Positions 45,574 through 55,804 of a DNA stretch of 64,000 bases are shown piece by piece. The stretch's first letter is position 1. Each line of letters opens with the position of its first letter. The notes under the pieces are model-generated. The model saw nothing but the letters and a program-made list of their open reading frames with translations. It was not told the origin of the DNA and did no database searches. The DNA comes from Variovorax sp. Root473 (GTDB lineage: Bacteria; Pseudomonadota; Gammaproteobacteria; Burkholderiales; Burkholderiaceae_C): NCBI RefSeq assembly GCF_001426505.1, contig NZ_LMEV01000002.1, positions 98,023 through 162,022 of the forward strand, written 5' to 3'. A program made the translations under genes and the position numbers.

Positions 45574-46005
45574 ATGAGCATCCTCAGCGAATTCAAGGAG
45601 TTTGCCGTCAAAGGCAACGTCGTCGACCTCGCCGTCGGCGTGATCATCGGGGCGGCGTTCGGCAAGATCGTCGACTCGCTCGTGGCCGACATCATCATGC
45701 CGCTCGTGGGCATGGTGTTTGGCAAGCTCGACTTCTCGAACCTCTACGTGATCCTGGGCACGGTCCCACCGGGCGTGACAAATACGCTCGCGGAACTGAA
45801 GAAAGCCGGCGTTCCGGTGCTGGCGTACGGCAACTTCATCACGATTGCCGTCAACTTCGTGATCCTTGCCTTCATCATCTTCATCATGGTCAAGCAGATC
45901 AACAAGCTGCGCAAGACCGAAGAGGCCGCGCCCGCCGCACCGGCCGCCACGCCTGAAGACATCACGCTGCTGCGCGAGATCCGCGACAGCCTGAAGCGCT
46001 CCTGA
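45574..46005 (+). CDS. mscL: Large-conductance mechanosensitive channel
   Basis: A 143-residue inner-membrane channel that opens under hypo-osmotic stress. The start at 45574 gives the family-typical [22 protein letters not shown]1 is [21 protein letters not shown] and TM2 is [20 protein letters not shown], with the periplasmic loop between. The cytoplasmic C-terminal helix ([14 protein letters not shown]) is present. Stand-alone gene on the plus strand. Confidence 0.96.
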   Translation: MSILSEFKEFAVKGNVVDLAVGVIIGAAFGKIVDSLVADIIMPLVGMVFGKLDFSNLYVILGTVPPGVTNTLAELKKAGVPVLAYGNFITIAVNFVILAFIIFIMVKQINKLRKTEEAAPAAPAATPEDITLLREIRDSLKRS

Positions 46006-46023
46006 GCCTTTCTGGCCGCGCGC

Positions 46024-47064
46024 TCAGGCGCCGGCCAGCGTTCGCGCCATGCGCAGCGCTTCGACGAGGCTCGAAGCGTCGGCCACACCCTGGCCCGCGA
46101 TGTCGAATGCGGTGCCGTGATCCGGGCTGGTCCGCACCAGCGGCAGCCCGAGGGTCACGTTCACGCCCTTCTCCACCCCGAGGTACTTGACCGGGATCAG
46201 GCCCTGGTCGTGGTACATCGCGATCACCACGTCGAACTCGCCGCTGGACGGCACGCCAGCCTTGGCGCGCGCGCGCATGAAGACGGTGTCGGGCGCATGC
46301 GGGCCGTGAGCATCGATGCCTTCGGCGCGCGCGGCCTCGATGGCCGGCGCGATGATGGTGCGCTCTTCCGAACCGAACAGTCCGCCCTCGCCCGCATGCG
46401 GGTTGAGGCCGGCCACACCGATGCATGGCATGCGTCCGAGCGCGTGGGTCAGTGCGCGATGGGTGATGCGCAGCGTGTCCAGCACGCCGTCGAAACGCAC
46501 GGCCTCGATGGCGTCGCGCAGCGACATATGGATGCTCACGAGCACGGTGCGCAGCTCGTCGTTGGCCAGCATCATGCGCACGGGCACGTCGGCCACAGTG
46601 CGGCCCAGGTGGGCGGCAGCCTCCGCCTGCAGCAATTCGGTGTGGCCCGGGTAAGGAAAGCCGGCCGCGGCCAGCGCTTCCTTGTGCAGCGGCGCGGTGA
46701 CGAGGGCCGAGATTTCGCCGCGCAACGCGGCACGCGCAGCCCACACCACGCACTCACCGGCGGCGCGACCGGCCTCGGCGCTGATGCGCCCTTGTTCGAT
46801 GCCCTTCGGCGGCGCAATCACCTGCAGCACCGGAATGCACCCCGGCGGCACGGTGGCTGCTTCGGCCGCGTTGGCGATCTCCACGACAGGCCAGGCCAGA
46901 CGTCCCAGCGCGGCAAGCGCCTGAGAGGCGCTGCGCAGCGTGCCAACGTCGCCGGCCACGAACGCGCCGCGCACAGCGTCAGGCGCGTCGCGGAAAGCCT
47001 TGGCAATGATCTCGGGGCCGATGCCCGCGGGGTCGCCGAGCGTGATCGCGATCGGCGCCTTCAT
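46024..47064 (-). CDS. pdxA: 4-hydroxythreonine-4-phosphate dehydrogenase
   Basis: A 346-residue enzyme of pyridoxal phosphate synthesis. It oxidises 4-phosphohydroxy-L-threonine to a product used by PdxJ. Motifs: the opening IAITLGDPAGIGPEI, TAPLHKEALAAAGFPYPGHTE, GLNPHAGEGGLFG with a metal ligand, and VIAMYHDQGLIPVKYLG. ATG 47064 overlaps the stop of the Nif3-like gene as ATGA. Convergent with mscL. Confidence 0.95.
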   Translation of the reverse strand: MKAPIAITLGDPAGIGPEIIAKAFRDAPDAVRGAFVAGDVGTLRSASQALAALGRLAWPVVEIANAAEAATVPPGCIPVLQVIAPPKGIEQGRISAEAGRAAGECVVWAARAALRGEISALVTAPLHKEALAAAGFPYPGHTELLQAEAAAHLGRTVADVPVRMMLANDELRTVLVSIHMSLRDAIEAVRFDGVLDTLRITHRALTHALGRMPCIGVAGLNPHAGEGGLFGSEERTIIAPAIEAARAEGIDAHGPHAPDTVFMRARAKAGVPSSGEFDVVIAMYHDQGLIPVKYLGVEKGVNVTLGLPLVRTSPDHGTAFDIAGQGVADASSLVEALRMARTLAGA

Positions 47065-47834
47065 GCCGGGTTGTCGATGTCGATGAATTCGTGCTTCAGC
47101 CCGAGCTGCGCCGCCACATGGGCCGCCACGGCCTGCGCGCCGTAGCGCTCGGTGGCGTGGTGGCCACAGGCCAGGAAGGCCACGCCCAGCTCGCGGGCGT
47201 AGTGCGCCTGCGGCTCGGAGATCTCGCCGGTAATGAAGGCATCGGCGCCGGCCGCAATGGCGGCCTCGAAATAACCCTGGGCGCCGCCCGTGCACCACGC
47301 AATGTTCTTGATCGGACGATGGGCCGTGTCGACCAGCGTGACGGACCGTTTCAGCACCTTCTCGACATGGGTCGCCAGGGCCTTCGCGCTGGCGAAGTTC
47401 TCGCCGTTCTCGCGCGCGCCCAGAAAGCCCAACTCTTGCTCGCCAAAGCGGCCTGCCGACCCCGGATGCGCCACGAGCCCCAGCTGCAGGCCGAGCTGCG
47501 CGTTGTTGCCCAGCTCGGGGTGCGCATCGAGCGGCAGGTGGTAGGCAAAGAGGTTCACGTCGTCGCCCAGCAGCAGGCCCAGGCGCTGCTTCATCCAGCC
47601 AGTGACGCAGCCGTCCTGGCCGCGCCAGAACAGGCCATGGTGGACGAAGATGGCATCGGCCTCGGCGTGGATCGCGGCCTCGATCAGCGCGCGGCTGGCG
47701 GTCACGCCCGAGACGATCTTGCGGACCACGGTGCGCCCTTCGACCTGCAGGCCGTTGGGTCCGTAATCCTTGAAGCGCCCGGGGGCCAGCAGCAGGTCGA
47801 ATGCGTGAAGCAGTTCGTGGCGTGTGGTGCTCAT
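47061..47834 (-). CDS. Nif3/YbgI-like dinuclear metal center protein
   Basis: A 257-residue Nif3-family protein starting at ATG 47834. It has the conserved FKDYGPNGLQVEG at the start, VTASRALIEAAIHAEADAIFVHHG (metal-binding His-His) in the middle, ADAFITGEISE and CGHHATERYG with further metal ligands near the C-terminus. Members form hexameric rings and bind two metals; some have GTP cyclohydrolase-like activity, but the general role is not settled. Couples by ATGA to pdxA and from the MFS gene. Confidence 0.9.
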   Translation of the reverse strand: MSTTRHELLHAFDLLLAPGRFKDYGPNGLQVEGRTVVRKIVSGVTASRALIEAAIHAEADAIFVHHGLFWRGQDGCVTGWMKQRLGLLLGDDVNLFAYHLPLDAHPELGNNAQLGLQLGLVAHPGSAGRFGEQELGFLGARENGENFASAKALATHVEKVLKRSVTLVDTAHRPIKNIAWCTGGAQGYFEAAIAAGADAFITGEISEPQAHYARELGVAFLACGHHATERYGAQAVAAHVAAQLGLKHEFIDIDNPA

Positions 47835-49192
47835 CGCGACATTGTCGCGCTCCCCGCGGCCGGCGTGCCAACGCGCATCGGGTGGCCGCGCATGGCCAGG
47901 GGCCACAGGGCCAGCAGGAAGCCCAACGCCGCCAACGCGGCGACGTAGTGCGCCGGCGCCATGGGATCGCGTTGCAGCCAGAGCGTGAGGATCACCGGGG
48001 TCAGGCCACCGAAGACGGCATAGGACATGTTGTAGGCAAACGAAAGCCCCGTGAAGCGCACCGGCGCCGGGAACGCCCGCACGCCCGCGATCGGCACGGT
48101 GGCGATGGTGCCCACGAACAGGCCGACCAGCCCGTAGTGCCAGAACAGCGTGGCCGGCGTGCCCGGCAGCCCGGTGTAGAACAAATAGGCGGTGACAAAG
48201 AGGCCACCCCAGCCGACCAGCATCACCGCGCGCGTGCCGATGCGGTCGCTGGCCCAGCCGACGATCACACAGCCGACGGTCAGGGTCAATGTGGCGAGTG
48301 CGTTGGCTTCGAGCGCCAGCGCGGCCGGAATGTGGTGCACCTTCTGCAGGTAGGTGGGCGTGTACAGCACCACCACGACGATGGCGGCCGACAGCACCCA
48401 GGTCTGCAGCCCCACGTACACGCTCGCCAGGCGGTGCTCGCGCAGCACGGTGCGCAGCGGCAGCTCGCGGGCGACCGTCTTGCGGCCGGCCAGCTCCTTG
48501 AAGACCGGCGTCTCGTGCAGAAAGCGCCGCAAATAGACCGAGAACAGCCCGAACACCCCGCCGAGGATGAAAGGGATGCGCCAGGCGAAGTCGTTCACCT
48601 GCTCAGGCGAGTAATGGCGGTTGACGGCCACGGCCACCAGCGAGCCCAGCAGGATGCCGCCGGTGATGCCCGAGGTCAGCGTACCGATGCCGAAGCCGTA
48701 GCGCTTGGCCGGCACGTGCTCGCCGACGAACACCCAGGCACCAGGCATCTCGCCGCCGATCGCCGCACCCTGGAGCACGCGCATCGCCAGCAGCAGCAGC
48801 GGCGCCGCGACGCCAATGCTCGCGTAGGTGGGCAAGAGGCCGATCACGAGTGTGGGCGCCGCCATCAAGAAGATCGACAGCGTGAACATGCGCTTGCGCC
48901 CCAACAGGTCGCCGAAGTGCGCGATGACGATGCCGCCGACGGGCCGCGCGAGGTAGCCCGCGGCAAAGATGCCGAAGGTCTGCAGCTGGCGCAGCCAGTC
49001 GGGCATGTCGGCAGGGAAGAACAGCGCGCCCAGCACGGTCGCGAAGAAGACGTAGATGACGAAGTCGTAGAACTCGAGCGTCCCGCCGAGGGCGGACAGG
49101 GCCAGGGTCTTGTAGTCGCGCGCATCGAGCGTGCGCGCCGGAGCGGGCGTGGCGGCGTTCGCGCCGGCCGCGTAGGTAGCTTCTGAAGTCAT
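47831..49192 (-). CDS. MFS transporter, metabolite:H+ symporter (MHS) type
   Basis: A 453-residue, 12-helix major facilitator. MHS-family traits: SALGGTLEFYDFVIYVFFA in helix 1, ARPVGGIVIAHFGDLLGRKRMFTLS (loop 2-3 signature) and PGAWVFVGEHVP. Family members take up organic acids, osmoprotectants or similar. It heads the three-gene run MFS-Nif3-pdxA (overlap ATGA). Substrate unknown. Confidence 0.9.
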   Translation of the reverse strand: MTSEATYAAGANAATPAPARTLDARDYKTLALSALGGTLEFYDFVIYVFFATVLGALFFPADMPDWLRQLQTFGIFAAGYLARPVGGIVIAHFGDLLGRKRMFTLSIFLMAAPTLVIGLLPTYASIGVAAPLLLLAMRVLQGAAIGGEMPGAWVFVGEHVPAKRYGFGIGTLTSGITGGILLGSLVAVAVNRHYSPEQVNDFAWRIPFILGGVFGLFSVYLRRFLHETPVFKELAGRKTVARELPLRTVLREHRLASVYVGLQTWVLSAAIVVVVLYTPTYLQKVHHIPAALALEANALATLTLTVGCVIVGWASDRIGTRAVMLVGWGGLFVTAYLFYTGLPGTPATLFWHYGLVGLFVGTIATVPIAGVRAFPAPVRFTGLSFAYNMSYAVFGGLTPVILTLWLQRDPMAPAHYVAALAALGFLLALWPLAMRGHPMRVGTPAAGSATMSR

Positions 49193-49483
49193 GGCAGGAA
49201 GGGCATCGTGGCCGCTCGCCTGCCTTGGAACCGGATAGGGACAGAGCGTGGCGCGCCGACGAAAGAATCGCCTGGCCGCGTTTGCCGGGTGGGCAGCGCG
49301 GGAGGCCTGAGGGGGTGATCCGGGTCGGATCGGCTGTCGATACTAAGGGTTACCCCCTATTAACGCGCCAGAGACTGCCCAATCTCGACCCGGCCGCGCG
49401 GTCTATGGCGCCGGCGGGTTGAGGGACAATTGCAACCGGCGCCCTCTTTCAGCGCTTTACCAACGCTCTTCCTCCAAGCTTTC

Positions 49484-50641
<1,158 letters not shown>

Positions 50642-50693
50642 CGGGCAACCCAACGCGGGAAGCGGCTTCGGCCGCGGGCCGGACAGACAACAA

Positions 50694-50717
50694 AAAAGCG
50701 GCTCTCCGGCCGCTTTT
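50694..50717. terminator. Bidirectional terminator between degS-like and tatC genes
   Basis: AAAAGCGGC and GGCCGCTTTT form the stem, with the loop TCTCC. A-run on the left and T-run on the right support use in both directions, ending the protease transcript and, from the other side, the tat operon. Confidence 0.8.
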
Positions 50718-50758
50718 CTTTTGGACATCCCGCCAACGCGGGACCGATCGGTTCGGAA

Positions 50759-51577
50759 TCAGGAAGTGCCCGAAGACCCCGAACCCGCGCCCTCTTCCTC
50801 GCCCTCGGGCGCCTTGCCTGCTGCCGCGAAGTAGCGCGCCCCGATGATGCCCACTTCGTACAGCAGGCACATCGGCACCGCCAGCGCGAGCTGCGACACC
50901 ACGTCGGGCGGCGTGAGCACTGCGGCCACCACGAAGGCGATCACGATGAAGTAGCCGCGGAACGAGCGCAGCTTCTCGATGGTGACCATCTCGAAGCGCA
51001 CCAGCAGCATCACCACGATCGGCACCTGGAAGGCCACGCCGAAGGCGATGTACAGCGACAGGATGGCCTCGACGTAGGACGAGATGTCGGGCGTGGCCGC
51101 CACCGCGGCAGGCGTGAACTTCTGGATGAAGCCGAACATCTTGTCCAGCACGAACAACTGCACGAAGGCGATGCCGCCGTAGGCCAGCATGCTTCCGAAG
51201 AAGATCAGCGGCAGTGCAAAGCGCTTTTCGTGGCTGTACAGGCCCGGCGCGACGAACATCCAGGCTTGGTACATGAGCCAAGGCAATGCCAGCAGTACGG
51301 CCGCCATCATCAGCACCTTGAGCGGCACGAAGAACGGCGAGAACACGCCGATGGCGATCAGCTTGGCGTCCGGCGGCATGTGCGCGCGGATCGGCATGGC
51401 GATGATGTCCATGAGCCCGCTCGGGCCAGGCCAGATCGCCAGCAGCACGCCCGCGACCACGAGGCCGTAAACGCAGTACAGCAGCCGGTCCCGTAGCTCG
51501 ACCAGGTGCTGCACGAACGGCTGTTCGGTGCCCGCCAGCTCGTCTTCTTCTTTGTTCTTGTTGTCGGAATCGGCCAT
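50759..51577 (-). CDS. tatC: Sec-independent protein translocase TatC
   Basis: A 272-residue, six-helix membrane protein that recognises twin-arginine signal peptides. Start ATG 51577; an in-frame GTG at 51604 is possible and no strong ribosome site favours either. Motifs: FVQHLVELRDRLLYCVYG at the N-terminus, WMFVAPGLYSHEKRFALPL (conserved in loop 2), and LTPPDVVSQLALAVPMCLLYE. Third gene of tatABC, 73 bp after tatB. Confidence 0.95.
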   Translation of the reverse strand: MADSDNKNKEEDELAGTEQPFVQHLVELRDRLLYCVYGLVVAGVLLAIWPGPSGLMDIIAMPIRAHMPPDAKLIAIGVFSPFFVPLKVLMMAAVLLALPWLMYQAWMFVAPGLYSHEKRFALPLIFFGSMLAYGGIAFVQLFVLDKMFGFIQKFTPAAVAATPDISSYVEAILSLYIAFGVAFQVPIVVMLLVRFEMVTIEKLRSFRGYFIVIAFVVAAVLTPPDVVSQLALAVPMCLLYEVGIIGARYFAAAGKAPEGEEEGAGSGSSGTS

Positions 51578-51650
51578 GGGGAAAGGAGAAAGCGTGGGAG
51601 ACACAGGCGCACGGGGCGCCCGGGAACGCCGCGGGGCGTGCGTGTGGGCG

Positions 51651-52112
51651 TCAGTTGATCTTGTGGGGTCGGAAGCGGGCGACCCGCGCCGCGCCCGACA
51701 GCGCCTTGGTTCGCACGCCGTTGCGCGCCTTGTACCAATTGGGCGTGGCGCCCTGTTTCAGGCGCCAGTTCTTGCGGGGATGCCTGTATTCGGGCGCCGC
51801 CTGCTCGGGCTCGGCCAGCGCCGACAAGGTGTCGCCGGACTCGCCGGCGAACTGCTTCTCGAACTCGCTGGCGCCGGTGTGGATGCTGTGCTCCACGTCG
51901 CGCGCCGCGTCCTCGACCGTGGTCTTCATCTTGCGAAGCTCGTCGAGCTCCATGGAACGGTTGACTTCGGCCTTGACGTCGTTCACGTAGCGCTGCGCCT
52001 TGCCGAGCAGGGCGCCCACTGTGCGTGCCACGCGCGGCAGCTTCTCCGGCCCGATCACGATCAGCGCCACGACGCCGATGAGCGCCAGCTTCTCAATGCC
52101 GAGGTCGATCAC
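51651..52112 (-). CDS. tatB: Sec-independent protein translocase TatB
   Basis: A 153-residue protein with one N-terminal helix ([21 protein letters not shown] with the conserved E and GP hinge), an amphipathic helix ([22 protein letters not shown]) and a long charged tail. Forms the receptor with TatC. The C-terminal tail is basic. 19 bp after tatA. Confidence 0.94.
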   Translation of the reverse strand: MIDLGIEKLALIGVVALIVIGPEKLPRVARTVGALLGKAQRYVNDVKAEVNRSMELDELRKMKTTVEDAARDVEHSIHTGASEFEKQFAGESGDTLSALAEPEQAAPEYRHPRKNWRLKQGATPNWYKARNGVRTKALSGAARVARFRPHKIN

Positions 52113-52131
52113 GGATGTGTGCCTGCGGTGC

Positions 52132-52380
52132 TCAGGACTTCTGGCGCGCTTCGACGTCGATCGTCGACTTGTCGCTGTTGACCGGCTGGCCGGTCACTTG
52201 CTGCGTGGGGGCCGGTGCAGCAGCGGAGGCGTCGGGGGCCGAGCCGTCCTTCATGCCGTCCTTGAAACCCTTGACGGCGCCACCGAGATCCGAACCCATG
52301 TTCCGCAGCTTCTTGGTGCCGAAGATCATGACCACGACGAGCAGCACGATCAGCCAGTGCCAGATGGAAAAAGAACCCAT
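52132..52380 (-). CDS. tatA: Sec-independent protein translocase TatA
   Basis: An 82-residue single-helix protein that forms the pore ([21 protein letters not shown], then the amphipathic helix [16 protein letters not shown]). The G-T-K-K-L after the helix and the F-G hinge distinguish it from TatB. First of tatABC. Tat substrates likely include the TRAP binding protein and the Rieske protein in this window. Confidence 0.95.
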   Translation of the reverse strand: MGSFSIWHWLIVLLVVVMIFGTKKLRNMGSDLGGAVKGFKDGMKDGSAPDASAAAPAPTQQVTGQPVNSDKSTIDVEARQKS

Positions 52381-52445
52381 GGAGAACTCCTAAGAATGTG
52401 TCCGATTTTAGTCGGGGGGAATGTGACAGTTTGGCTTAACCCTGA

Positions 52446-52805
52446 TCAGCCACGAAGCCAGGGCCGGGGACCGCCCATGACGTGCACATGGAGATGGTGA
52501 ACCTCCTGTCCGCCTTCGGCACCGGTGTTCACCACGACGCGGTAGCCGCCTTCCGGATAGGGCCTGCAGCCCTGCTCCAGCGCCAGCTGGGGGGCCAGCG
52601 TCATGATCTTGCCCATGAGCGCCGAATCCTCGGGCGTGAGCTGCGCCATCGAGGCGATGTGCTTCTTGGGCACCAGCATGAAATGCACGGGCGCCCAGGG
52701 CGAGATGTCGTGGAAACCGAACAGGTCGTCGTCTTCGTAGACCTTGCGCGAGGGAATCTTGCCTTCGATGATTTTGCAGAAGACGCAGTTCGGATCAGAT
52801 GACAT
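52446..52805 (-). CDS. HIT-family (histidine triad) nucleotide-binding protein
   Basis: A 119-residue HINT-like hydrolase of purine nucleoside phosphoramidates. The histidine triad is H-L-H-V-H in VHHLHVHVMGGP near residues 102-114; CVFCKIIEGKIPSRKVYEDD is the typical N-terminus. It overlaps the upstream DUF4870-like gene by 11 bp. Confidence 0.94.
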   Translation of the reverse strand: MSSDPNCVFCKIIEGKIPSRKVYEDDDLFGFHDISPWAPVHFMLVPKKHIASMAQLTPEDSALMGKIMTLAPQLALEQGCRPYPEGGYRVVVNTGAEGGQEVHHLHVHVMGGPRPWLRG

Positions 52806-53184
52806 CTTTGGGTTCCATGGGACGGCCGTCGTTCATCCGGATCATGCCTTTCACGATCCGGTAGAGGAACCACAGCGAAATCAGGCTCCAGGCGATCCAG
52901 CCCGGCACGAACAGCAGCAGCCAGAGCCACGAGGTGACGATGTACAGCAGGCCGGCCCACAGCACGGAGCGGATGCGCCAGCTGAAGTGCGAGGCCTGCC
53001 AGGTGCCGGCCGCGTCGTCGCGCTTGACGAAATCGATCAGCAGCGCGATGAGCAGCAGCAACACGGAAGCCTGCGCGCCCGGCACGACCGCACCGATGGC
53101 CACGATCAGGTGCAGCACGTAGCTGACCCAGCCCCAGGTCTTGAGGGAGTCGTCGGGTTCCACGTTCACGATGTCATTGGCCAT
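52795..53184 (-). CDS. DUF4870-like membrane protein
   Basis: A 129-residue protein with three to four hydrophobic helices (YVLHLIVAIGAVVPGAQASVLLLLIALLIDFV... and WAGLLYIVTSWLWLLLFVPG). It resembles DUF4870-type membrane proteins of unknown function that sit between hisE and the HIT/tat genes in many betaproteobacteria. No catalytic residues recognised. Confidence 0.8.
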   Translation of the reverse strand: MANDIVNVEPDDSLKTWGWVSYVLHLIVAIGAVVPGAQASVLLLLIALLIDFVKRDDAAGTWQASHFSWRIRSVLWAGLLYIVTSWLWLLLFVPGWIAWSLISLWFLYRIVKGMIRMNDGRPMEPKDVI

Positions 53185-53209
53185 GGTCGGTGCCCTTTCA
53201 ATCGATCAT

Positions 53210-53602
53210 TCAGTCGTTGGACGCTTCGCGGGCCTGCACCTTGCGCAGGGCTTTTTCCTCGATGCCGCTGGTGCCCTCGCGGCGCTCGAGCTCCGCGACG
53301 ACGTCGGCTGGCGAGAAACCGTAGTGGGCCAGCGCCACCATGGTGTGGAACCACAGGTCGGCCACTTCGTTCACTATTTTCGAGCGGTCGCCGCCGTGGT
53401 CGGCGTCCTTGGCGGCCATCACGACCTCGGTGGCCTCCTCGCCGATTTTCTTGAGAAACGCGTCGGGGCCCTTGTGCAGCAGCCGGGCGACGTAGCTCTT
53501 CTCGGGGTCGCCGCCGTTTGCGGGCAGGCGGCTCTCCAGCACCGCGGCCAGGCGGGCGAGTGCGTCGGAGGTGTTGTGGGCGTCGTTCACTGTGGCGCTC
53601 AT
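53210..53602 (-). CDS. hisE: Phosphoribosyl-ATP pyrophosphatase
   Basis: A 130-residue all-helical enzyme, second step of histidine synthesis, hydrolysing PR-ATP to PR-AMP. Conserved [14 protein letters not shown] and [17 protein letters not shown] carry the metal-binding acids. The start at 53602 overlaps hisI by ATGA. HisI and HisE are separate proteins, as usual in this group. Confidence 0.95.
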   Translation of the reverse strand: MSATVNDAHNTSDALARLAAVLESRLPANGGDPEKSYVARLLHKGPDAFLKKIGEEATEVVMAAKDADHGGDRSKIVNEVADLWFHTMVALAHYGFSPADVVAELERREGTSGIEEKALRKVQAREASND

Positions 53603-53988
53603 TTGTAGATCGATTCCGGGTCTTTCAAGACCGGTTCGACCACGGTCCACTGGCCCTTTTCGTATTTGCTGAAGAAGCAGCTGTGGCGGCCGGTGTGGCA
53701 GGCGATGCCGGGCTCGTGGCCGAGCTGGGTCACCTTGAGCAGCACGACGTCGTTGTCACAGTCGAGGCGGATCTCATGCACGGTCTGCACGTGGCCCGAT
53801 TCCTCGCCCTTGAACCACAGCTTGTTGCGCGAGCGGCTGAAATACACCGCACGGCCCAGCTCGGCGGTCTTTTCGAGCGCCTCGCGGTTCATCCACGCGA
53901 ACATGAGCACGTCGTTCGTGCCTTGCTCCTGGGCGATCACGGGCACCAACCCGTTCGCGTCCCACTTCACTTCATCAAGCCAATTCAT
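53599..53988 (-). CDS. hisI: Phosphoribosyl-AMP cyclohydrolase
   Basis: A 129-residue Zn enzyme opening the adenine ring of PR-AMP (third step). Motifs: [36 protein letters not shown] and the zinc Cys/His region [13 protein letters not shown]. Start ATG 53988, 41 bp after hisF. Confidence 0.95.
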   Translation of the reverse strand: MNWLDEVKWDANGLVPVIAQEQGTNDVLMFAWMNREALEKTAELGRAVYFSRSRNKLWFKGEESGHVQTVHEIRLDCDNDVVLLKVTQLGHEPGIACHTGRHSCFFSKYEKGQWTVVEPVLKDPESIYK

Positions 53989-54029
53989 GGGGATATTGTC
54001 GAGGATAGGAAAGACCCTTTGGACCCGTC

Positions 54030-54815
54030 TCAAGCGTCGATGCGCACGGGAATTCCGCGCTCGGCCATGCGGGCCTTGGCTTCGCCCACGGTGTGCTCGC
54101 CGTAGTGGAAGATGCTCGCGGCCAGCACCGCGTCGGCGCCGCCCTTCTGGATGCCGTCGGCCAGGTCGTCGAGATTGCCGACGCCGCCCGAGGCGATCAC
54201 TGGCACGTTGACGGCGTCGCTCACGGCGCGCGTCAGCGCGAGGTCGAAGCCGCTTTTGGTGCCGTCGCGGTCCATGCTCGTGAGCAGGATCTCGCCCGCG
54301 CCGCGGCGCGCCATCTCGGTCGCCCACTGCACCACATCGAGACCGGTGTTCTTGCGCCCGCCGTGGCTGTAGACGTCCCAGCCCGCGCCGCGCGTGGCGG
54401 CGTCTTCGGGGCTGCGGCGCTTGGCGTCGATGGCGACCACGATGCACTGCGAGCCGTACTTCTGCGCCGCGTCGCTGATCACCTGCGGATCGGCGATGGC
54501 GGCGGAGTTGAAGCTGGTCTTGTCGGCGCCCGCGTTGAGCAGCCGGCGCACGTCGGCCACGGTGCGCACGCCGCCGCCCACGGTCAACGGAATGAAGACC
54601 TGCGAGGCCACCGCTTCGATGATCGGCAGGATGAGGTCGCGGCCGTCGCTGGTGGCCGTGATGTCCAGGAAAGTGAGCTCATCGGCGCCCTGCGCGTTGT
54701 AGCGCGCGGCGATTTCGACCGGGTCGCCGGCATCGCGCAGCTCGAGGAAGTTGACGCCCTTGACGACGCGACCGCCGGTGACGTCGAGACAGGGAATGAT
54801 GCGTTTGGCAAGCAT
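54030..54815 (-). CDS. hisF: Imidazole glycerol phosphate synthase cyclase subunit
   Basis: A 261-residue TIM barrel that with HisH forms imidazole-glycerol phosphate and AICAR. Catalytic aspartates are in [15 protein letters not shown] (Asp11) and [15 protein letters not shown]. Phosphate-binding loops LTVGGGVRT and VIASGGVGN are present. Start ATG 54815. Partner hisH lies about 4 kb away at 59016, beyond an insertion of other genes. Confidence 0.95.
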   Translation of the reverse strand: MLAKRIIPCLDVTGGRVVKGVNFLELRDAGDPVEIAARYNAQGADELTFLDITATSDGRDLILPIIEAVASQVFIPLTVGGGVRTVADVRRLLNAGADKTSFNSAAIADPQVISDAAQKYGSQCIVVAIDAKRRSPEDAATRGAGWDVYSHGGRKNTGLDVVQWATEMARRGAGEILLTSMDRDGTKSGFDLALTRAVSDAVNVPVIASGGVGNLDDLADGIQKGGADAVLAASIFHYGEHTVGEAKARMAERGIPVRIDA

Positions 54816-54837
54816 GGGAAATTGAACCGGAAGAAAA

Positions 54838-55671
54838 TCAGAGAACGCGGAGCTGTTGCCAGCCCTGCCATTGGGCGCCGGGGCCCAGCACGACGGGTTC
54901 GTCGATGCGGGCCGCCTCGACGCAGAGCATGTGGCGAAAGCCCTCTGCGGGCATGTCCGCGAGTGTCGCACCGAGCGCGGCGCCGGGGTTCCAGACCACG
55001 GTTTCGGTGCAGGTGTCGCTCTGGGTAATTTCGAGCGTGCCGCCGGGCTGCACCAGCCGCAGCGGCTGCGCCGGGGCGCTGTAGACACTGTCGAACTCGG
55101 CATCGAACTGCAGCGCGGCGGCCGTTTCGGTCTGGCGGACGTCGCGCACGGCGTCCCAGCGCGGCGCGCCCTGCAGGCCTTCGAGGCGCGCCGTGGCGAT
55201 GTCGTCCACGCGCAAGTAGGTGTGTAGCGCGGCCGAGAACGGCCAGGGCGCGTCGCCGGTGTTGGTCAGGGTGAGCGCGGTGCGCAGCTGGCCGGCCGCG
55301 AGCGTGGCGTCCATCCGCGCCTCGAAGGCATGCGGCCAGAGCCGGCGGGTGGCCTCGTTGTCGCGCAGCACGAGCCGCAGCGTGTCGGGCGCGCCCGATT
55401 CCTCGCGAATCCAAGGCAGATTGCGCATGAAGCCATGCTTGGGGAGCATGCCGCGCTGGTTGAACTGGGGGCAGCACAGGGGAATGCCGCCGCGGATGGC
55501 TGTTTGGCCGTCAAAAACGGCCTTCGGACTCAGATACAGTCGCTCCCCACCGCGGGCCGGGGCCCAGGAAAGCACCTGGGCGCCGTGCAGCGCGACCGTC
55601 AGGGTGCTGCCATCGGCCGCCTCGGCGTGCAACGCCGGCTGGCCTCGAAACTCGATCGAGCGGATGTCCAT
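54838..55671 (-). CDS. D-hexose-6-phosphate mutarotase (YeaD-like)
   Basis: A 277-residue aldose-1-epimerase-fold enzyme that interconverts anomers of hexose 6-phosphates. Start ATG 55671. Motifs: [28 protein letters not shown] (substrate-binding, catalytic His), [21 protein letters not shown], and VVWNPG. It stands 22 bp upstream of hisF, on the same strand, and may be co-transcribed, with no obvious link to histidine synthesis. Confidence 0.9.
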   Translation of the reverse strand: MDIRSIEFRGQPALHAEAADGSTLTVALHGAQVLSWAPARGGERLYLSPKAVFDGQTAIRGGIPLCCPQFNQRGMLPKHGFMRNLPWIREESGAPDTLRLVLRDNEATRRLWPHAFEARMDATLAAGQLRTALTLTNTGDAPWPFSAALHTYLRVDDIATARLEGLQGAPRWDAVRDVRQTETAAALQFDAEFDSVYSAPAQPLRLVQPGGTLEITQSDTCTETVVWNPGAALGATLADMPAEGFRHMLCVEAARIDEPVVLGPGAQWQGWQQLRVL

Positions 55672-55804
55672 GTGAGGAATTGTAGGCAGCCGCCGCATCC
55701 TGGCAGCGGGCCATTGCGTGGCTGCGCCTTTCTTGGATACCCTGTGGCGGGTCGGTCCCGTGCACTCGAAAAGAACCACTCTCACACGACTCAAGGGGAT
55801 ACGC

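Noticed and set aside
47801..49186. 461-codon plus-strand open frame opposite the MFS transporter
   Set aside because: Low-complexity Arg/Gln/His shadow; the MFS gene on the other strand has all helices and signature motifs.
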